64,000 nt of DNA from Phoronis australis (lineage: Eukaryota > Phoronida > Phoronidae), in assembly GCA_002633005.1 (NCBI GenBank), contig NMRA01000725.1, forward strand, positions 62,001 through 126,000, read 5' to 3'. Positions 34,601 through 49,600 of this stretch are shown one piece after another. Every line of letters starts with the position of its first letter. Positions within the stretch are counted from its first letter, which is position 1. The notes below the pieces were generated by a model. The model had not been told where the DNA came from. It ran no database searches and was given only the letters and a program-made list of their open reading frames with translations. Both the position numbers and the translations under genes were made by a program.

Positions 34601-37600
34601 CCACATTGCACGCCAGTGTCTCGTCATCAGAGTTCTTCTTGGATGAAGACATATCGTTGCAACACATGGTGTAGTACTTGGATGGGTCGACGACCTTGAA
34701 GCAAGGGCGGAGCGACGATGACTCTTCCTCAAAGAGCGCAGCACATGTGGAGTGAATTTTGCCGCTTCTCATGGGTGTATTGATATTGGCATTGTTCTGG
34801 TGTCTCCTACAACGTAACGCCCAGCTCCTGGTGAATTCTAGTGTGTTCTCTGCCTCACGGTTTTGCACCGTGGTGAAGTCGTTGCTGGGCTCGTTGTCAT
34901 ATGTGCCAAACAGACCAGCTGTTTTGCCGTAGTACCAACCTGTCACGTTGGTAGTGCAGACATCGTGCACGTTGTCGCATGTGACCGTCACACCATTAGT
35001 GTTGTGTACACGAATGGCGTTGCCAATGCGCATGATAGTAGTGTTACCGAACTGCACTGGCATGTCTGTCTTCTTGCCATTGAGGCGAACCTACAGGATG
35101 GAATGAAATTTCAAACAGCGTTGTTTCCTTGTCCACAGATGATATACAAGAGAAACTTTAGAAATGGTGGAACGTGGGACTCCGATCATCCAAGGATGTT
35201 TTGTCATATCATTGAAAAACTTGATCGTTGATAGAAGTTACTGAAAACAACGTATTGATAACACTCAAAAACATTTACACTTCATAAGTTATTCAAAATA
35301 AACTAGCCACCTTGAACACCTAAATATTATTTCACGACACTCACAGTGAAGTATGGCCGCAACTGTACTTCCTTGTCGTCGGTGAGAATGACCAGGGACT
35401 TGCCTCTCTTGGCGTGGTAGTTCACCAAGATAGTGAAGTTGCCATCAATGAAGTCATGGGCCAGGATATAGCTGCACGTTCCCTTAAACTCATAATGGCG
35501 ATGGTCGAAGGTGGTGATGTGCTGTCCAGCAATGGTGGCGTGAGCTGTTGATGTAACGACGAGATGAGGTTTGTTGAGCAGCTAATTGAGTTCGAGAATA
35601 ACATGAACAATACTCTTGCTCTTGAACTGTTCCACTTAAGAGTTGAAACGTTGTTGGTAAATTGGGAATTCGCACCACTGACTGGACTTTACTGTAGTAC
35701 AAAGGCGTGCTCAAAGTATTGGAATTATAAAACTGCTATACTGGGATTGCATTGAAAACTTCAAATTGTTACCATGAGTTGGGCGAGGAAATCTACACCA
35801 GCTCGCAATGCATAGAAACGCCATTGTCACGGTAAACTACATACCCTTGAATGGAGGGATCCAATTCATGTAGTCTCTGGTTGGCTTGTACTGGTACACG
35901 TAATCCATGACGGTGTTCTTGTCGAGGTACATCATGTCCATATTAGGCAGTCTCATTGTCTTCTTCAGCCTCGACGTCTCGACGAGAAAGTTTTCATACT
36001 TGGGCACCGTGACGAACGACTCCCAGGTGAAAGGAAGGCCAACCTCCATTTGGATTTCACCTTGTTTGGGGTTCCAGACGGTGAATCGGGTATCGTCGAA
36101 GCGTAGGTACTCATTGGCAACATCCCTGGCTGTATCCAAGACGTAGCCTTGAACGTCTTTGCAAAGGCTCACTGCAATATCTTGAGCGTGCCGCTCGAGC
36201 TCGTAGTTGTCATAAACCCACTTGCCCTGTAGGTATTGGACAAAGAGCGAACACAACAGTGACTGTCGTAGTGATCATAATACTTGAGAAGTGGCTCGGT
36301 CAAATAATGAAATAAACTGCTATTTGCAATATTGATCACAGCACGAAGTCAACAGTATTGCTCATCATTTTTTACTGTTAAGTTGTTTGAGTCGTGCAAA
36401 TTTGGGACAATCCTACTGATGGCTGAGACCACATTTAAGAATCAACGGCACAAAGTAAGCGTGATCTAAGTCAAAAACACATTCGCTTACAAGTTCGACA
36501 ACGATGATGACAGCCTTCCTCAGAGCTTGGGTATTCATCTTTTGCTGAGCCTTCTGGCGAACGTGGTTGTAGTAGCGTCTGTAGTCAATCTCTGGCATCT
36601 CAGGCAGATACTCTGCGTAGAGATGGTTCAAAATGGCGTGATATTTCTCCAGCAGCTGTTCAACCTTGGCCATGACCTCCTGGTAGTAAGCCGTGGAACG
36701 CAGCTTGGTCATCATATCCTGGAACTTGATATTGGTCTTCTGCATCAGCTTGATTATTTTTTCTGAAGCGATGTTGGGGTATTTCTTACAGGTAATGACA
36801 TAGGGCTTAAGAGCCACAGACGCTTTGATCAAGGCTTCATCCATCATCTCAGCTGCCTTCGCCTTCAGCACCTTAAAACAACAGTGGAAACAGTTCACGA
36901 AAAGCAAGGTTGGATGATGACAGTAGTTGGAGTGGCGGTTACGGCATTTTGAGAGTAAGAGATGGAACTAAAATATTTTCATTATACATACCTTTCAGTT
37001 ATACTGGATACAAATCTTACTATGTTTTAAAAGAAACTGTTCAGTATACTATCCATACAAATATACAAGAACAGAATTTCAGAACCATTTAACATTAGAC
37101 AGGCCTACTGGAAAAGGATAGAGTAAACAATTTTAAAATAAGAATAAGGAGATCTTTTAGTATTTCAAAAAATATTTAAAATCTCTGTATTCTTGGGACA
37201 TTACTTTAAGACACAAAACCTGTACACAGTTACAAGGATTGTGTATCAGGATAATTGAGTGCAGTAGACATACTCGCATAACTTCAGTCATCTGTTCATT
37301 CATTTCCTTGTACAATGTCTCATACAAGGCGACTAATTCCGTAGCCACGTCTTGATGATACTTCTCCAACCTGACTTGACAATGGGCAATGTAATTTCCA
37401 ATAAGTTTTTGCATTTGTCTCGGTATCCTGTGAAATCTTATTCTGAAATCAATTGTAAAGACTTTCACTATAACTTGTGGCGGAAATTGACTAAAAAATT
37501 GAAAATCCTGTAGTTGCACACCTTAAACTACTTTAAACTAAATCCAGAGGTTAGCATTCATCAGTTTTACAGTGCAAAAAACACTGATGCAAGTATCGTT

Positions 37601-40600
37601 ATCAATGTTATCACCATATTTGTATCATAACAGTGAAGTCAAATTTACTTACACGAAAAGACTGCGTTCATACACGACCAAATCGTGGACGTACGCGACA
37701 TAGTCGAGTATGTCGCGAGAGAAGAAGTCGTTGCGCCTGATCATGTGGAAAATCTCGCCAGAAAACTGATTGAAGTCGTCCTCCAAATCTCGCATCTCAC
37801 GGTCCATATCTAACTGTTTGGCGATCTTCTCCACGTCCACAGTGATCTGGTATTGCGTGCGGCGCATTTTTTCACTAGCTTCTTCGGCTACGACGGCGAA
37901 CATGCTTCCTTGGGAAAAGTATACTTTCTCATTCACGGCGTGGTAAGCATCCTGAAGTTAGGAAGTTATAATTACTGCTGCCATCGAAAATGTTTTAGTT
38001 GATATCGGTTTCCCAACCACATAATTATGGTACCGACAGTCTCAGAAAAGTTCTTGCCCAAATTTGTGTTCTAGAGCCAAATATGATGGCTAAAAATAGC
38101 GGAAAGTTTCCTTGATGAATTTCATTCAACATTAAGGCACAATGATTTATTTTACCTTTCGAGGCTAAAAAGAGACCAATTTCCACCACGGCTTCATCAG
38201 CGACAGATAAAAACAAATTTATCCTGTTCCATCCCTAACAGGAATAAATGAAATGGCAATTTGTCAAATCTATCATGACATGGGCTCAATTACCTCGATG
38301 TCAAAGAAAGCGGAAGGTCTCCAGTGTACACGAGTGTGCATCAGTCGACTGTTGTTGAGTCGAGCTGTGAACAGACCTTCAGTCACCTTGTTGCTGTTGT
38401 GTATGCGGTAGACTTCAGCAGTGACAGCAGAGTCATTGTTGAACTTGGCATAGGCATGCAACTGGTTCACTGGGTTTTCTGTATCAATTAGAAAAAGCAA
38501 ATGCAAGTTAAACACAAGCATCATCGTTCCCGTTACATTTACAAGTGAAATGGGTGTCATGGCCCCCTTGGCTCCCCTCAATGACGGCGTTCTGTCGTTC
38601 AGTAACTTTTCCAGACGTGAGGGGTTCTGAACGTGCAATAACATATGACCCCTTTGTTAACTGCCCAGCACATGTCCCGTATGACAAGAAGCACGCCAAT
38701 TATCTCCCAGGCTTCAACGGGTTACTGAAACCTGGCAGAATGGATTTTCTTAACTTCTGTTGCAGTTGGGCGATTTTGATGATTCAAAAACTAAACATGA
38801 TCAGCATTTGACAAGCAAATCGGAAATGCTATTGGTTTATGTTCAAATATACTATAACTTAACTTTCATTTTTAGCAGCACAACCCAGTCAGGCTAGATA
38901 CGATCTGATCGGAGATTAGAGCAATTTTCGAACAAAAGAGAGCCGGCTCTCCAACCATAAATGCCAGAATGGAGTGAATCAGTCGTGTAAGATATTGGGT
39001 ACAAGGGTGATCTTCCCAACTTTGTGTTGGGCTATAGAATCGTACAAGTTGAGAGCAACAGGAAAACGCCGTAATATCTCAATCCAGTGAAGATAGCATC
39101 ACATACTCCAAAAGAAGCTTCAAAAGTTCATATTGGATTAATACGTCGAATCCAGTTTAGAAGATTCATAGTTCATGTTACGTAAATAGATTCGATTAGA
39201 AGGTGATATAGCACTGCGTATCCCAAAAGAAGCTTTAAAAAATCCCTGCAACGCGATACCGAAGCTAGTTTACAATGAAACAACTCGAGTAGGAGAGATA
39301 AAAGGTTATATATATTATGACAAACTAGATTACTACAGATATCGATAAATACAAACGTTACATAATATGTTGAGCTTTAAAGGTGGGAGACAATCTGCCG
39401 GACAAACAGCACTATTGGATCAGGTACAAGGAAGCAATGAAGGTATACAGAAGTGTTGAACCAGAAAAATCAGTAACAATATGCGGAAGCAACGAAGCAA
39501 CACCAGGACAGCGACATGGGAAAATTAAGTAGAAATGAAAGGGAAAAAATTGGTTTGAGGGATGAAGGGAAATAGAAATTGACTGAAAACTCGAAACTAG
39601 AGGAGAATTATGGACGATGGCCCAGTGTTGCGACAAAGCACAGTGATCACGTCGTACAATTAAACCAATAATCATAGAACAAAGAGGGTCACTGACCCGA
39701 GAATCCAAACAATATGATAATGAGGACGAAGCAGTATAGCTTACATAAAATAATTCAATACTTAAAAAGTATTTATATGTGCTAAGTGCAAAGCGATACC
39801 GAAGCTAGTTTAGAGTGAAACAACACGACTAGGCGAGATAAAAGGTCATATATATTATGACAAACTAAACTACAACAGATATCGATAAATACAAAAGTTA
39901 TATAATATGTTGAGCTGTAAAGGTGGGTGAAATCTGCCACAAATGCAACAGAACGATGCATCCACCCACCCAAGGGAAAGCGAGCGACGCTGACAAAAGC
40001 AGCATTGAGTAAAAGGGGCCAAAAGTTAGTGACGAAAATAAGAACAATACTGCCCATGCACTGTCTAATCCATTATCCGGTAACAGCTAACAATTGCCAA
40101 TCTAATTCAAGTTTTTAAATCATGACCTGAAAGATGAAAAAGCCCAATACTCACCAGGATCATAGTTAACCTTCAGGTCAACCAGTCTCTTTTGCAGGTC
40201 AATGTCAAAGGATGATGAGAGAGTCTTTTCATTATAGGTGTTTCTCATCTCCATGTGTATGTTCTTGTACTTCTCTTTGGACAGATCTTTCATCTTAGCC
40301 CAGCTGTACCAATTTGACTGAGGAGTCAATACCTGAAATTTCAAAATCAATTACTTCGTTTTTTCCAAGCTCATGAAAGGCAATTTTCCTGATTAAGGTC
40401 TTACGCAAAACCATCCAATGAAAACGTCAAATTTCCAAAAGACTAAACGAATTTTTACCAACCCGAAGTTCAACTTCATTGCGGAGCTTGTTGATCTTAG
40501 TGTTGAGGAGGAATGACTTTCTCAGGTGAGACCTAGACATAGTGTACCCTATTCCAATGCCAGAAGTCCAGAATCTGTCAGAGGTACCAAGCTGGGTGGT

Positions 40601-43600
40601 GCCAGAAATGTCAAGAGAGGAAGCAGGATGCCTGATCTTTAGCGACATGGTATAGTTGGTGCCACTGAAACGAATAGCCTCTTTACGGATATTGGTGGAG
40701 ACGGCGATTTTCTTGCGATGGTCGCCGGAATATTTAATCTCAGTGTTGGTCCTGCAAATGGTGTTCGCTTCGCCAGTGTTCACCTCATTTTGGACAGTGA
40801 TATCGTGCCCCAGTTTGGGATGCTGGATAACTAGCTCTTGTTTCATAGTATTGCCAAAACGTTCATGCTTGCCCTTAAACTTGACTGTTTTGCTCTCATC
40901 TTTGTCAGCATTCCAGAAGAAGCTTGAATCCATCTCGTATGCGCGCCCGCTGATGGCGAACGAAACGGTGTGCTTAAACGATCGCCAAGGTGATACCAGC
41001 TTATTGGACATTTTCAAGTTATGCTGGTCTCTGATGATTGTCAGTTCGTGTGCGACCTTCTTCTCACGTTTAGGATCCCAACAATAGACAATGTTGTGCT
41101 GAATGAACTCTGAACAAAGGATAATTTTGTGCTCAAAGATTGCAGTGCGATATGGTGTGACCATTTTCAAAACTGTGTCTTGCTTGAACTGGCCTCCTTT
41201 ATCTTGATTGTTCACATCTAATGTGAAACGGACTCTGTTCATGCGATACCCCTTTCCCTCACTATAGATTGCCTCTGCAGCAACGTTGCCATCATCAAGT
41301 TTTCTCCAGAATTCAACTTTTCTTGTCAGAGGCTTAGTCATCTCAATAAAGACACTATCTTCATTCCCAATACTTTCAGAATTTACAGTGATATCAAGGA
41401 ATTCACCTCCATCACCGCCCCATCTGATTCTCGTGTTCGCTGAGCCATTCCACACACGGGTTTGGTCCACTTCCCAAAACATGTTCCAATCAGGATTGAC
41501 TGTGTTGCTGGCAATAACGTAGAACTTGGTATCGTTGCGTTTGTAGAGCTCGACTCTTTTCTGAAAGGTAGTTTGGATGCTCAGAGTCTTTCCATGGGCC
41601 CAAGTGAAATCTAACGAAGATTGGCACTCTTCACCCTTTCGATGATTCTTGAGGATTACCTGCAGGTTTTCGAACTTGTCGAACGGGATCTTCACTGTGA
41701 AATTTCCTTCCGATTCAACTCTCGATGCACTGTTCTTCACAGCAGCTGATACACTAATGGTCTTCCCACGTGCATAAGAAACTTCTCCAGTTGTCTCAAA
41801 TGCACAGAGATCACCATCGTGGTTAACCTCAGCGCTCAACTGTTCGAAATGCTTGAATGGGCTTGAGAAGTGGATGTTGGCCAGTAGGCGTGTCTTGGCC
41901 AGCCTGAATGTAGTTGAGGCACTAACGGTGTCCCGTGGAGAGTATTTGACTACAGCCCTGGTGGAGATTGATCTCCACGAATGTCCTTTGTGGACAACGT
42001 TGACTGAAATGTCCTTAAAATTTTTGAATGGCGTACTCACATTCAAAGATGCTATAATGTCTTTCTTTAAGTCAAAAGAAAAACCACACTCTAATTTACC
42101 ATTCGGAGCATAGATCACTTCGGCATGGGAACTGAAATTCTTCGGTTCGCCGCTGAGACTGAAAGATGCATCGATGCTTTGAAGGTTTTTAAATGGACTC
42201 TTGAAGTGCAGCTTGGCTACAAACTTTCCATTGAAGTTGACATCAGATCTGAAATGAAACCTCTTACCAGAAGTGTACTTGAAGGTTGCTCTTGTTTTGT
42301 AAACCCCGTCTTCATAATTTGTTGTAAGTAGGAATTTCTCGGATGGTGTCACGAGGCTCAGATGACCACTGAAACCATTGCTTATATTCAGACAGCCGTC
42401 GAGTGCAGCAATACTTCGTAGGTGGCGGCCAAAATTTGCGTTGATAGTCATTGATTGAGACTGAATATTGACTTTCGAGCTAATGTATTTGGCAAATGGA
42501 GTCTTCAGCATGAAATTGCCTGTTATGTTTTTGTTATTGTTGTCCTTTAAGTCTGCGGTCAAGACAATTGTCTTTCTATCAGAGAGCTGCACAGTGGAGT
42601 TAAGTTTGAAGTCGCGTTCACCGTTCTGATGATACAAGGAGAAGGCAACATCTTCAACTGGCTGAAATGGGGTCTTCAGAGCTACGTTGGCAGTGATGGT
42701 ACGTCGGTCACCTACAATGTGCTGTCCGTTAACAGTCAGGGTAATGTTTTCCATGTGGGGGGACTGTACGCTGAACTCAGAGTCAACCATGGAGTCGGTA
42801 GAACGATGTCTCCATTTGCAGTAAAAGTCAAGGGGGGCAAACCTGAAGAAGATCGGTAAAGGGACGGCGATGTCGAGCTTGCCGGTGTTGCTGATACGCC
42901 ATTTGCGAGCATGGTGTGTCATGTCAAACTTGAAGCCGGCTCGTTTACGTCCTTCTCTCCTATATGCCATGCCGGTTTCAAACTGCCGGAGATCGTCCTT
43001 ATGAGCAGCCGTCAGTGACACTTCATAAAATCCTTTGAAAGGTGTCTTGATTGTAATGGAACCGTCAAGATCTCTTGTGGACTTTCCTCGGTTCTGAAAG
43101 TTAATTGTAACGTTGACTTGGTCCCACTTGACCACAATTTCAGTGTTCAACATAGCTAAAGCACGATCGCTGTGTTTTAATGAAACGCAAATGTCTTTTA
43201 ATTCCTCCCACGGTGTCTCAAGGGTCACCTTGCCTCGAATATCGTGTCCATCCTGACTTCTGCCCTCACCGGTAAAGGAAACGGTGATGACTTCTTTTGG
43301 TTCCAGAGTTATTTCCAAGCTTGAGTTTATCTGTCGAGAATCGTGTATGTGTGTGAACTTCGCCGTGACATCTTTCACGTGCTTGTGTGGAGTTTTCAGG
43401 TTCACCTGGCCTTCGAAGCATGGACGACGTGGTGAGCTCTTGTCGGTACCGAAAACGGTGATTTTGTAGTCGACAGCGTCAACCTTGACCTGGGTATGTG
43501 CCTTAATAGATTTGGCTTCGATTTTGTGGTCCCATACAAATTTGAGAGTGTTCGCGTCATTGAATGGGGTGTTGACTATCAGGTGACATTGGAAGTTTGA

Positions 43601-46600
43601 TTTTGAAGAATATTGCACATCCAGGTTACCACCGACTTTCTTGTCCTTGACCCAGGCGAAAGAACCACCAACTGAATAGTTTGTGGCCCTTATTCCGTAC
43701 TTAAATTTCAGAGAGATGTCTTCAAGATTTTCGATGGTACTTGCCAGGCTTAGCTCACTGTTGACAAAAGGACCAGAAGAGTATTGCCTTATTTTGAATT
43801 CCCCAGTAACAGAGATCTTTTCGCGATTCCACTGAGCGGACACGGTGGACTTTTCACCCGAGTTAAAATCGAGGTCAAAATGGCCAACATGAATTGGGTG
43901 AATGAGTCGAAGATTAACGAGGTGCTTATAAGACGACCTGTTACTGTTATTCTTGTAGCTACCAGTGAGGGTTACATTCTTTCTCTCATCTCGTCCAGCA
44001 TCCCAATTCACGGACATCTGGCCGTGAACAGCTAAGGGGAAATCGCTACTAAGCTTGTAGTAGCTTTTAATTTGCCTTGTTGGAAAGACCAAGTCAAGTA
44101 TGCCAGACATTTCTTCACTGTTCATGTTCATCTTCGCTTCAGCCGAGTACACATTTCCCAGCAAGTTGGTGGAAAGGAGTACTTCCTTGCTTCTATTTTT
44201 GTTAACAAGACGAGCCTCAATAGAATACTCATCTCCTTNGCCAATTATCTCCCAGGCTTCAAAGGGTTACTGAAACCTGGCAGAATGGATTGTCTTAACT
44301 TCTGTTGAAGTTGTGCGATTTTGGTGATTCAAGACTAAACAGGATCAGCATTTGACAAGGAATTCAGAAATGCTATTGGTTTATGTTCAAATATACTATA
44401 ACTTAACTTTCATTTTTAGCAGCATAACCCAGTCAGGCTAGATACTATCTGATCGGAGATTAGAGCAATTATCGAGCAAAAGAGAGCCGACCCTCCAACC
44501 ATAAATGCCAGAATGGAGCGAATCAGTATTGTAAGATATTGGCTACAGGGGTGATCTTCCCAACTTGTTGTTGGGATATAGAATCGAACTAGTTGGGAGC
44601 AACGAGAAAACGCCGTAGTATCGAAATCCAGTGAAGATAGCATCTCATACTCCAAAACAAGCTTAAAAAGTTCATATTGGATTAATACGTCGAATCCAGT
44701 TTAGAAGATTCATAGTTCATGTTACGTAAATAGATTCGATTAGACGGTGATATAGCACTGCGTATTCCAAAAGAAGCTTTAAAAATTCCTGCTTAGCGAT
44801 ACCGAAGCTAGTTTACAGTGAAACAACACGAGTAGGTGAGATAAAAGGTCATAGATATTATAACAAACTAAACTACAAATCCAGTCATTCTGGGACTCAA
44901 GAGGGCCCAACCTAGAAAAAATTGCAACAGAAGATTTTTTTGCATGAATGGAATCTTCAAACATCCCTTGGTGCCAGAAAAAAGTTTACCGAAATCGGAG
45001 TGGAGGAAGTCGGTTTTTCAAGACGGCGGAAAAATGGCCGCCTAAGCCGGTATTTACTACTTTCTGGCATGTTACTCATATGTAAAAGCTGGAAATAAAA
45101 CAATAAAGTTCGTCACTGATTTTATACTGTTCGTAATAGGCATACTAATAAAAAATGCCAATTTTCCGTGAAAGAAAACCACTATGGCAGATAAAATGGC
45201 GGCCGAAACGGCAATTTGGTACATGCTGTAAGATTTCTTTTTATATTTTGCCCTGAAAATGGCCAAATTTTTATTCTTTTGTAAGTTAGACAGTTGAAAA
45301 TATCTGGACCTTACAATTTGTCATTGGTTGGAGAGAAAAAAATCAAGATGGCTGACAAAATGGCCACCAAAATGGCCACAATTAACGTTCCGCAAACTTC
45401 GTTTGTAACCTGATAGGCATTTACACAAAAACATTTTACAATCTACAGTCAGGGTTAATGACTCGATTGTTTCTATAATTTATTGTTCAGATTTAGATAC
45501 TAAGTGTGGAATTTTAATCACATTTTAGATTACATAACATAAAGTTTGGTGCGTTTTTCAGAAAAGGCTTTGGTTAAATTTTCGTAATAAATTTCACACA
45601 CTCAATTATTTTTCTGTAAAATATATTCATCAGGTATCAAAAATAATATTTCTTAGAAAACTACGAAATTCTGGTGCTGGCATGTGTTGAGAATTTGGCT
45701 GTTGATTTCGTCTGAATTTGATAAAAAGCAAATAAAATTGTGTAACAAAAAGTTGATAATTGAAGTTTAATATTTAGTACTCACAATTTGTTTAATGTGC
45801 ATGCTTTTTTTGAACAAAAGTAACTGATTTTAGAGGAAATTAGTGCCATCAAACAAAAGGCCAGTGGTCTGCAGTCACTTGTTCTTATCCAGGCTTGGCA
45901 GATTTCATACTGAGATGAGCTGTCTGGGATGTATTGGGTACGTAATGTCAGGCACAGGGCTTCAAGAAGTTCTTGAGATGGTGCATGCATCAAACAGTGT
46001 GATCCTTATGTGCCACTTCCAAATATTGACAGATCAAGTAACGTCAATCCAGAACCAATAAAGAAATTCCGGTTCTTCAGAAATCCCAAGAGTCCCGAAT
46101 GTCACCAACGCAGAACACACAGATTCCGTGCCAAGAGGTGGAGCAATTCAATGCTTGTACACCAATGTTGGCTCGTTAGAATATGGAGACAGACGTCCCA
46201 ACTGATCACATAACTAGATTTATACGCTGGGGCATGCAATGCACAGCCAGTGTCTTCCGATTCTGAACCTTGAATTACAGTGGAATACCCTCATGAGAGT
46301 TCACTTCTGGCTTCCGGCCTACTGCCACTGGTTTTCTAAAAAACGACTGAATCAGAGTACAGGTCTTCAGAATTCGCAGTGCCAGAGAATAGTTCGTCAG
46401 AAGAATCAATGGCCAATGATATTCTTCATGATGATTTGAGAGGTGGTCTGAAGCTGTATGGTGAACTTATTGATGGCATGACGACTGTGTGCGGCGATGT
46501 ATGCTCGTCTTGTAGGTATCCATAAAAATCGAAGCACATAAATTAGACTTGTCCTTGCAAAGTCGAATCATTAGTCTTTGGCTACAGTATATGAAGATGA

Positions 46601-49600
46601 TTGACATCCTTCGACATTTTTAAAAGCAGAAATAACGTCAGATTGGGGGCTTCACTTAAAAGCAGTTTCTGAAATGCTGCCTTACTTTGCAGCTGCTGGT
46701 CACATCCCTTATGCAAAATCTGCATACGTATACTTGCAGCACACGCAGCAACTCAAAGACACCCGTCCAGATATCATAAGACAAAGTGACAGATTTGGGG
46801 CAGGCTTGTCATATGATCTTGAACAAACGCTCATGAAATGCATTGAAGCACCAGGAGGTTTAATTAGAGGTTGCAAAATGGGAGATACGCAGAGTGCACC
46901 GTGGCTGCTTTCCTTGCAGGCATGCTCAAGTATAAATTGTGCCATGTAGACTGTGACAAACTTGAGTTGTGAAACATGTCAGCAACATAAAGAATGTACC
47001 CAGGCAAGACAGTCACGCGACGACAAAGACATCCGCAGCCTTGTTGAATTCCTCCACAACAGAGACCCATTTTAAAGAGAAACATTACAAAACATCGCCA
47101 TTGGTGTGACTGCAGGTACGCGCGTCAATGCCGAAAATGGCAGAGAAGTGGGGATGACAATTCGCTTGTCCATGGAGGGGTCAAGTGTGAAAGACTTCAC
47201 ATTCAGAAAGAAAGACAAGGTTGTGGCAATGACAAGTCAATCACTTCATGTTGCTAATAGTGATTTTACACAAGTGGATCAACGACTGCTACTGCAGCGA
47301 ATCCTGACAGCTGCAAAAACAATAGTGAAAGTTCCTGAAGACTTTTGAAGTTTGACTGTTGCTGGTTCCACTGCTCTTTTTGATACAACGGGTCTTCCCA
47401 GAGTCTCTAATAAATAAATATTAGTTGATGCAATCTGGTCCAGCGGAGGACTACCTTAGGATTTCAGTTTCCACAAAACACGGTGATGCACGTAATCGAC
47501 GGCGGTTCTCTCCTTCACTGTATTCCATGGCCTAGAGATGCAACGTTTCAGTCGATTGCACCCAGACTACTGTTGTTTTTTATGGTTATGGAGGTGGCCC
47601 ATCAACTAAAGATGTCTTCCATGTTTGAGGACTGGGTGGGGTGGTTGGAACTGAAGTTCACTTCAATGGTGACATGGTGATCAAGTCAAGGAAGGAACAT
47701 TTTTGGCAAAGAGCAAAAACAAACAATGATTCATTCACTTCTTGTCAAGTTTGCTAGGAAATACTGATTGCACAGTGGTACCAAGTCAAGGTGACGCAGA
47801 TGTTTTAATTGTAGAAACAGCAGTAGAGAACGCAGCATAACGTCCAACTACCCTTATTGTAGACGATACAGACTTGTTGGTTCTTTTGTGTTACCATGCT
47901 ACTTCACAACAATTTCCAATGTTCAAGAAATTTGACAAGAGCCACCAAAGCAAGAGGAGAGTGTGGGACATCAAGAAACAACAGTTGTCTCTTGGAGCCG
48001 AAACTTGCGCAGTTTTGCCATTTGTACATGCAATAGGTGGCTGCAATACAACAATACGGCTGTTCGGTATTAGCTCTCCCATTCAAGAAACTGCATGATT
48101 GAGAATTTTGCGAATACGCCAGAGTATTCACTAGACCCATGCAGCTGAAGCAACACATATTTGAAGCTGGTAAGAGTTGTGTCTATGCTTTATGGCGGTA
48201 GTGGCTCTAAAAATTGGATGACTTGCGGTGCAGGCGATTTGTAGATGAGGTGCCAGACTAGCCCCAGTCCAAATACAATCATTACCACCAACTTTTTTCA
48301 GTAGCTAAAGTCCATCAATTAAGAACACGAGTGGTAAAGTTTCCGTGGCAGTGGCCTGGACTCACTGTAGTGGGGACAGATGCTGGCAGGTGGAATATTC
48401 ATTCCCACGACGACAGACTAGTCAGCAGCACCAGAGAACCTGCTGAAAGTAGTAAGATGCTCGTGTAATACCAACTGTAGTTCCAAGAGATGTTCTTGCA
48501 AGAAATTAGGATTGCCGTGCTCTGTTACATGTAGAGAATGCCGTGGCTTAAGCTGCTACAATTCATTCCCAGTTGACAGAGATTAGTTGTGTAAATACTG
48601 GTTGATTGTGTATAGATTTTGACCACAGACTGAGAATGACTGCTTCAGACAGACTTGTAACATCACTAAGAGAAGCCTAGTGGGAGCTGTACAAGCACTT
48701 ATATTATAAACTGTTTAACTTTCTAAACACACAATTGTAAACCTTTCTCCTGTCTCAACTGTTGCTGTATTCACTAGCATCTACAACTAACTGGAGATGA
48801 CACAGACGGTGTGCATAGTAGATCACAATCGCAGAAAGTTATTTTCGATACAGCACCTTTTTCAGGAGGAGAATGAACCTTAAGTCCAGGCGAACCTGAT
48901 GTTCTTCACCCAAATAAGTTATCGTTAAACAACCTTGAAAATGGTAGTCGTAATCATCACAGTCAGACAAAAATTATTGTAATGGTCGTGCAGACCTAAG
49001 AAACGCAGGATATGAAATGTGTGAAGATGGCGTGTCTCTGGAATCTGAAGTTCTTACATGAAGCAACTATGTGGTAGCTATCTTAGAAAATGGTGGAAGT
49101 AATCCTTAGAGCCAAATGCAATTAGTCTCAATGGATTAGTCGACCAAGAAAACTTATGAAGCGATGTTTGAAGCAAGGCGACGTACTAATCTGTTCACGC
49201 GAAGTTGTGCGACTCGAAATAGTTTTGGAGGCCATCTTGGAAAACGGCTGATGGTGTCACCACAGCCATGCAAAACTATTTCCAATAAATTTTTTGACCC
49301 ACAAAAGATAGGTAAACCTTTTTGAATTTTTACTCTATCACATTCCACTCTCGAGTTATAATGGTCATCTGCAAATCTGGGGGCCATTTTGTCCGCCATC
49401 TTGCAAATGGTGGAAATAATAATTAGAGCCAAATGCAATGAGTCCCAATGGATAAGTTGACCCAGAAAACCTATGATGCAGTGTTTGAAGCAAGACGACA
49501 CACTAATCTGTTCGCGCAAAGTTGTACGACTCGAAGTAGTTTTGGCGGACATCTTGGAAAATGGTGGACGGTGTCACAACAACCATGCAAAACTATTTCC

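Noticed and set aside
38508-38699. An extra minus-strand lipoprotein exon
   Set aside because: No acceptor/donor pair in phase. Exons 13 and 14 already join perfectly, and the stretch is partly inside the duplicated intron.
40155-44238. True tandem gene duplication extending the lipoprotein
   Set aside because: The junction is an N, the exon is cut without an acceptor, and the splice phases work without the copy; an allelic assembly duplication is simpler, though not proven.
41248-44308. Many plus-strand ORFs opposite the lipoprotein exons (for example 43284-43469, 53786-53971, 55003-55317)
   Set aside because: They are antisense shadows of a long coding exon. They recur identically in both copies only because the exon does, and have no protein motifs.
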